Assembly (NCBI GenBank): GCA_024516155.1 | Contig: JAJJXM010000017.1 | Location: 248,001 to 312,000, forward strand | From: Pyronema omphalodes | Taxonomy: Eukaryota; Ascomycota; Pezizomycetes; Pezizales; Pyronemataceae | Direction of reading: 5' to 3' | DNA length: 64,000 nt | Shown: positions 58,801-64,000 of the stretch, one piece after another | How positions within the stretch are numbered: the first letter of the stretch is position 1 | How the letters are laid out: the number at the start of each line of letters is the position of its first letter | The notes under the pieces: model-generated | What the model saw: only the letters and a program-made list of their open reading frames with translations | The model's database searches: none | What the model was told of the DNA's origin: nothing | Position numbers and translations under genes: made by a program

Positions 58801-61761
58801 GACATCTTGTGATGCAGCGGGTTTGGGTTGCGGAAAATGCTGGAGGAAGGGATTGGCTGGGTTATAGGCCAAGGTTGCGGGATTAGCATTTGCGAATGGG
58901 TTGGGTGATGTTGGATTCGACGGCGTGGCAACGTCGCTCATGTTGATATCAGATTGTTCAGGTACCACTGCTGTAGGAGAAACGCTCTGTTTGTTCCGCT
59001 GGCCTTGAGTCTCAGGAATAACCTCCCCGGGGGCCAAACCGAAAGGTGGGGGTGCAGCAACTGTCGGTCCAGATGGTCTAGGCTGAGCTCCCGAGGGCAT
59101 CACTTCTGATGATAGCGTCCCTCCTAGGATTGGTGAAAGGCCTTGTGGCTTAGATGATACTACCTCTCCTAGGACTGCAGGAAGGTTGTGATTCCAGGCT
59201 TGCCCTTGGACTGTCTTGGTGGATGCAATCGAAGGCATCGGGGCAGGGCGAGCCACCGGTGCGGAAGGTGCCATGGGTGCCATCGGGGCAACTGGTGCAA
59301 CTGGTGCAACTGGTGCAACTGGTGCAACTGGTGCAGGATGAGCCATCGTTGGCTGTCCTGCGGATGAAGATGAACCACACAAAGGAGGCTCAAAACGCTG
59401 AGAAGTGGAGGCAGCGGCGGAGGGTACCGACGCCTCTTCCGCCGGATAGGCCTGGGTTACTGGAGTAAAATCTTTCCCTTTGCCCTTGCCCTTACCCTGG
59501 TCTTGCTTCTTCTCTAACGTGTCCCCAGGTTGCGTCAGAGGTAACCCTGAATTGTCCTCCATTTGCATCTTGACCGCATGAGCCTTCTGATGTGGAACTG
59601 GATTAAAAATAGCCGGCACTGCTGGGGGAAGTAGCTTTTTGGTTGGTGTTTTCTTTATGTCCGCGTGGGGTGCTGAGGGTGTGCTCGCGGTGGTCGGGGT
59701 TTGGATGCTAGGGTTTGGCCCTACTGGTTGAGGCGCGGTGATTACGGCATCCGCTACAGCCTCGATACTTGCAGTGGTCGGCATCTTCGTGGGCCCTCGT
59801 CCTGCAATATTGACCACATTCTCCGCAAAAAAACTCGGATCACTTGGACCTTGAGAACCCGGTCTGGGAGCACCAAGCGGAAGTGGCTTTGCCACAACTG
59901 GCCAGTTCGGATTGAACCGTTTCTGTCCCTGTAGAGTATCCACCGTGCTCTGTATCGGTGATTCTGCTCGTGGTGGTTCTGGGTCCTTGTACTCGACGTC
60001 CGGAAGGTCTTCTGACTCTGCTTCTGACTCAGAGTCTGATGAAGATGCAGCATCACCAAAAGATGCTAACAATGCATCCTCGAACTTTGACAACCCAGTA
60101 TTTTCTGCATGCTCACGGAGACGACTGGGATCAGCAGGACCCTCGGATCCGGGTCTGGGGGCTCCTGATGGCAGTGGTGGAGCTACCAACGGCCAGTTGG
60201 GGTTAAACCGCATCTCGCCCTGTAAAGTATTCACCGTGCTCTGTACTGGTGATTCAGCTCTTGGCTGTTCTGGGTCCTTACACTCGACGTCGGAAAGCTC
60301 CTCTGACTCTGCTTCTGACTCAGAGTCTGATGAAGAAGCTGCGTCTCCGGAGGACGCCAACAAAGCATCTTCGGACTCCGACAACCCAGCATCGTCAGAC
60401 TCTTCTGCAGAGTCTTGAGACTCCGACAATTCAGCATCATCTGACTCTGACAATGCAGCATCATCGGACTCTAAGAATCCAGCATCATCAGACTCGTCTT
60501 CAGAGTGTTTACTTGGATCGGCAGGACCTTCGGATCCGGGTCTGGGAGCTCCGGCAGGTAGGGGTGGTGCCACCAGCGGCCAGTTCTTGTTGAAGCGTTC
60601 CCCGCCCTCAAGGGTAGTTGCAGGAGCAGGTGGGGTGATACCAGCTGCCAGAGCACCGAAGTCCAAGCTGGAGGGATATGCAGGTGTTGGCTTAGGTGGT
60701 CTCAAGGGGAGCTGGATTCCACTGAAGATTGGTGTGGTGGATTTGGAGCTTGCGGAGGTGGCGGAGGAGGAGGAGGCTGTGGCTTTGCTAAATGTCGAAA
60801 CAGTGGAGCTGAAATCCACAGAGGGGGCGGAAACTCCGAGGACGGTTGGGGCAGTCGCCTCGGAGGCTGTAGGGGCAGATAGAGCTCCGGTAGGGGTTGG
60901 AGTGGTAGACGTCGCACCACCGAGGGGTTCTTGAGCTCCAGTGAGGATCGGTGTGGTAGCACTGGAATTTCCTGGGGAGAATTGGAAAGTAACTGGGGTA
61001 CCGAAGTCGAAGGTTCCCGCCTTCTCGGTCGTGGCATCAACAGGTGTCCGCTTTGGTGGTCTCAAAGGCAGCGTTATTCCGGCAAATATCCGGATTGTCG
61101 CTGGCTTAGAATCTATGATAGTGCCTTGAGCTTTGCTGAAGGCCATAGTGGAGGGATTGTATCCACTGGGCATAGCTGGGACTCCAGTAGAGATGTTAGT
61201 AGGCGAACTGGAACAACCAGGTGCAGCTTCAACTCCAGGAAAAGCCGGAAGATTCGAACTCGATCCAGAACCAGCAACTGTCTGGGTTTCCATATCCATT
61301 GCATCGCCATCCTGATCATCCACGTCGTGCCCATACTCGTGGTCAAAGGGGCCATTATTCCCGCTATCGCTGCCAACGGGGCTCAAGGGTGAGTCACGTT
61401 GCTCCTCGTCAAGAGTAACAGCACTGGTATCGGAGTCCTGCATTGTGTCGTCGGACATTTCTGCGGTGTCAACAGATAAAGAAGATTCCTCAATGATGGT
61501 AGAAGCAGAGGCTGAGAGACTGGGTGGAGGCGTCATGGTAGCTGATACCACGGAGGTAGTGGGGGTTGCCATAGGCATGCCAGGCGGTTTAGACTGGTTG
61601 CTTGTTGTCGTGTTGCGTGAGGCTTTGGCAGAGCGTCTGGCAGATCTTTTGCCTCTGGAGAAGGTGAAGGGTTAGTCTTTGTGGATTTTGTTATGATGGA
61701 TGTCGTGGAAACGATGAGAGATGCGTGGGGTTGCTTACTTTGCGTTCTTGCCTTTTCCCAT
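55801..61761 (-). CDS. NWP-family large disordered protein with C-terminal anchor, copy E (type III)
   Basis: Exons 61761-61739, 61654-56968 and 56913-55801; introns 84 and 54 nt; 1940 residues, the longest copy. The first ~258 residues are the partner of copy A's 5' part. Three NWP modules and acidic repeats are present, and a VAP-type run (APVAPVAPVAPVAPMAPMAP) is longer than in the other copies, consistent with slippage of a GGTGCAACT unit (~59288-59337). The 3' third matches B (DIKRPEEDNHKIGKGEEL). The third exon carries the VQNELHDRGYSDDAVNNAI variant and the type III end GFCHQYFA. A KDMKQSQK variant at the splice junction adds one residue. Function unknown; the gene looks intact. Confidence 0.86.
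59288..59337 (-). repeat. In-frame GGTGCAACT minisatellite in copy E
   Basis: About five 9-bp units encode a (APV)n run. A and D have one or two units at the same place, and C has none of this form. Confidence 0.8.
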
Positions 61762-63281
61762 TTCTAAAATAGTTGTTGAAGTGTTGACTGTGTGAAAAGA
61801 AGAAGAATAAGATATAAGTACGGAAGCAATTCCGTGAGTAGAGGGAATTTCACGGAGTATCTTCTAAAGATGATGCGTGATTTGGTTGGTATCTTGATCG
61901 ATGCTCGTTAGTTGGTGGGAAGGAAAAGGATGTCTGCAGCTCGAAGAAAATTCGTGACCACCATGGGCTTGGACGCGTTCAGACTGAATGGCACCTACTA
62001 CTCTGACTGAGAGGGTTGAGAATGTCAACTGTGAAGATAAAATCTGAGGGCTGAACAGCTAGGGGTGACTCTGCGTAGACCTTTAGCCATGTGAAGCATT
62101 TGGGGGGTCGAACCGTGAACATCGATACTAATAGCCATCACTCCTCATATATCCGCAGTACTAGTTGGAGCTGATTGTCAACTTTGCATCGCTCATACTT
62201 CGGCAGTACTCAGTCAAGGTAAATCTTGCAGTGAAACAATGCATATCACCCGATCGAGGTAAGGACGTGATGTCTTGATATATCCATTCTTCGTCCAGTC
62301 AACTACAGATGCCTTTTTACTCATATTCTGGATAACTGTCGCCATAAGACTGATACAAACGACTGCTATTGTTTAGAATCAAAAAGGCAGTACGTGGTGA
62401 TTTAGAATTGCCAGACACTTGCAGTGCTTTACTGGTGTAAATAACGAATTTCAGCTCTCTATGTCCGGCGGATAGTATAAATACTTAGATGACCATGACA
62501 TATATTCCTGCGTGGGCCTTTTAGACCTCGGTCAGCATATTTTTCAATAAAGAAATATCCATAACATGTATTCGTCCTATCATAAAGAATGGAAAAAGAA
62601 ACGTTTCCATGTACTCTGGTCAATCCTGTGGTACAGAGCGTATCCCAACACAATAGTCCTCCTTATTGATTCTCCTTATAATCGACAGACATTTACGTAG
62701 AACAATTAACTATTACAGACAGAGTTACGCATTGCAGCTCTGCAACGGACCTACGTCATCTTCTTAAGGTCAGGAACATTCAATAAAATTAAACCTCAAA
62801 TATGCATATCATCCAGATAGAGGATGAAGTGATTATTCACAATATTTATGCTATTAAACATGACAAATACGCTTACGCACTACAGCTCCACACATGACTT
62901 ACGTCATAATCTTAAGGTTGGGAACGTTCAAAAACATCAAACCTCAAATATGCATATCATCCTGATAGAAGATGAAGTGAGTGTTCACGATGTATTCATC
63001 CCGTACATATGTAAAACAGCCTGTTTCTAGATACTCTAGCCAGTCTTATGGTGCAAAGGTCATTGAAACAGCCGATATTGGGAAGATATAGGCTGTTCAC
63101 AGGTGAAAATACATGATCTCGACAGTTTTACCGAAAACATCCTGCATGACTCGGGAATGTAAATATCAAATTACTACTTTTTATGTTATCCGATAAATTA
63201 TCGATTCTGATACTCAAGATTACAAAAATTCAAAACAATACTTTTTATGTTCCGGCCAATCAGGTGGCGCAGATCCCAAGC
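61762..63281. other. E-R intergenic spacer with copy E promoter
   Basis: No gene is seen. It is the inverted counterpart of 939-2458, including the two ~145-bp direct repeats (~62700-63005) and the spurious 64-codon frame at 62459-62653. Confidence 0.7.
62100..62113 (+). promoter_or_regulatory. Conserved family upstream element of copy E (TTGGGGGGTCGAAC)
   Basis: It lies 339 nt upstream of the copy E start and has the same six-G form as copy A. Confidence 0.5.
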
Positions 63282-64000
63282 TTACGCAAGCTTTCCCTCA
63301 ATATTTCCTTCCCCGCCCAAGAATCTGTGGTACAAGCCACTAACAACCGCAAATACACCAGCAGTAGCGGCCGCGCTTACAGCGCCAGTCACCGCGCTAC
63401 GAATCAGTCCCTTCGTGAATCCGTGATCATATGGCCCCTGGGATTTATCCTCCATGATCTTTACACCGGGTGATTGTGAGTATACTGGATCAGGTGTCTT
63501 GGACATCCTGATCTTCTCGTACTTCTCTCCGAGTGTCTGGATGTACTCGTCGACAATCTTTGGGTGATCCAATGACCGTCCCTCTCTCGGTGCCAGGATC
63601 TTCAAGGTTTCGAGACTAGGCAAAGCCGCTCTCTTACCCTGGCTTCTCTCAACATCAGTCAGATCTGAATATTGGACATCCAGATAGTCGACCGCGTGCT
63701 TTAGCAAGTTTGTTGGTCGGTGGATCGGGGCTGGCGCTATATCCGGTAGCCGCTTGTACACGAAGGATACCGGGCGTCTGGGCCTTTCGACGACTTGTAG
63801 GCGACTGCGGTGTTCTGCAGCCCTCTTCGCCTCCTCCGCCTTATCCTTCGCAGCTTTCTCGGCTGCTTCTTCCGCCCAGATCTCCTCGAAGTCCTCGTAC
63901 AACAAAGGACCTCCTCTTAGACCATAGTCGCGTGCAGGAGGTGCCTTCGCTACAGTCTTTTCACCAAACATCCAGTCTTCTGGTCCCTTTGGCACTACCA
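63282..64000 (-). CDS. NWP-family protein, copy R (type I), 3' exon only; 5' part outside window
   Basis: The frame is open from the window end to the stop at 63282-63284. It covers the last ~238 residues of a type I member: PKGPEDWMFGEKTV, RDYGLRGGPLLYEDF, the Ala/Lys/Glu helix, VQYSDLTDVERSQGKRAALP and the C-terminal hydrophobic segment with the GNIEGKLA end. It differs from L and C at scattered sites (KHAVDY, PSLETLKILAP). The gene continues outside the window, so intactness is unknown. Confidence 0.8.
   Translation of the reverse strand, partial: VVPKGPEDWMFGEKTVAKAPPARDYGLRGGPLLYEDFEEIWAEEAAEKAAKDKAEEAKRAAEHRSRLQVVERPRRPVSFVYKRLPDIAPAPIHRPTNLLKHAVDYLDVQYSDLTDVERSQGKRAALPSLETLKILAPREGRSLDHPKIVDEYIQTLGEKYEKIRMSKTPDPVYSQSPGVKIMEDKSQGPYDHGFTKGLIRSAVTGAVSAAATAGVFAVVSGLYHRFLGGEGNIEGKLA

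Larger units (their letters stand above)
60908..64000. repeat. Inverted segmental duplication, right arm (partner 1-3312)
   Basis: From inside the 5' part of copy E to the window end. It contains the E promoter, the E-R spacer and the 3' part of copy R. See the left arm for the matching landmarks. Confidence 0.85.

Overview
The window is nuclear DNA of a filamentous ascomycete (Pezizomycotina). Protein genes are split by short introns of about 53-91 nt with GT..AG ends and TACTAA-like branch points. Secreted proteins carry typical fungal signal peptides and Kex2 (KR) sites, and one gene encodes a cell-wall GH76 (Dcw1/Dfg5-type) mannosidase. I cannot place it to genus.

Most of the window is a dispersed/tandem family of very large paralogous genes that I do not recognise and here call the NWP family. 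There are five complete copies, A (2459-8407, +), B (30756-36709, -), C (38138-44054, -), D (48591-54545, -) and E (55801-61761, -), plus two copies cut by the window ends, L (1-938, +) and R (63282-64000, -). Each complete gene has three exons: a 23-nt first coding exon, a ~4.6-kb exon, and a ~1.1-kb exon after a 54-nt intron. The products are 1926-1940 residues. They have a basic N-terminus, a very long Pro/Ala/Ser/Thr-rich, probably disordered body with repeated NWP modules and acidic Ser-Asp repeats, a conserved helical region across the exon 2/3 junction, and a C-terminal Ala/Gly-rich hydrophobic segment that looks like a tail anchor. The C-terminal exons fall into three types. From left to right the types read I, II, III, I, II, III, I (L, A, B, C, D, E, R), even though L and A are on the opposite strand to the rest.

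Large inverted duplications tie the copies together. Positions 1-3312 are an inverted near-copy of 60908-64000 (R to 5' E). Positions ~3335-9925 are an inverted near-copy of ~47079-53680 (D and its downstream flank). Copy A is therefore an E/D chimera, with the switch at ~3313-3335. The D-side duplication carries a broken copy of a DUF2235 hydrolase gene whose intact version lies next to A.

Between A and B (8.4-30.7 kb) lies a mostly single-copy region. It holds the DUF2235 hydrolase (9519-10888, +), a type-B carboxylesterase (11096-12775, -), two divergent secreted-protein genes (13529-14635, - and 15453-17192, +), a methionine-poor reading frame (17572-18429, -), two small genes with Cys-rich N-termini (21246-22046 and 28253-28888, both +) and the GH76 gene (24305-25988, -). 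The gaps contain microsatellites, including a ~314-bp (TTTA)n array at 23.0-23.35 kb, and homopolymer G tracts. No rRNA, tRNA, CRISPR array or intact transposon was found.
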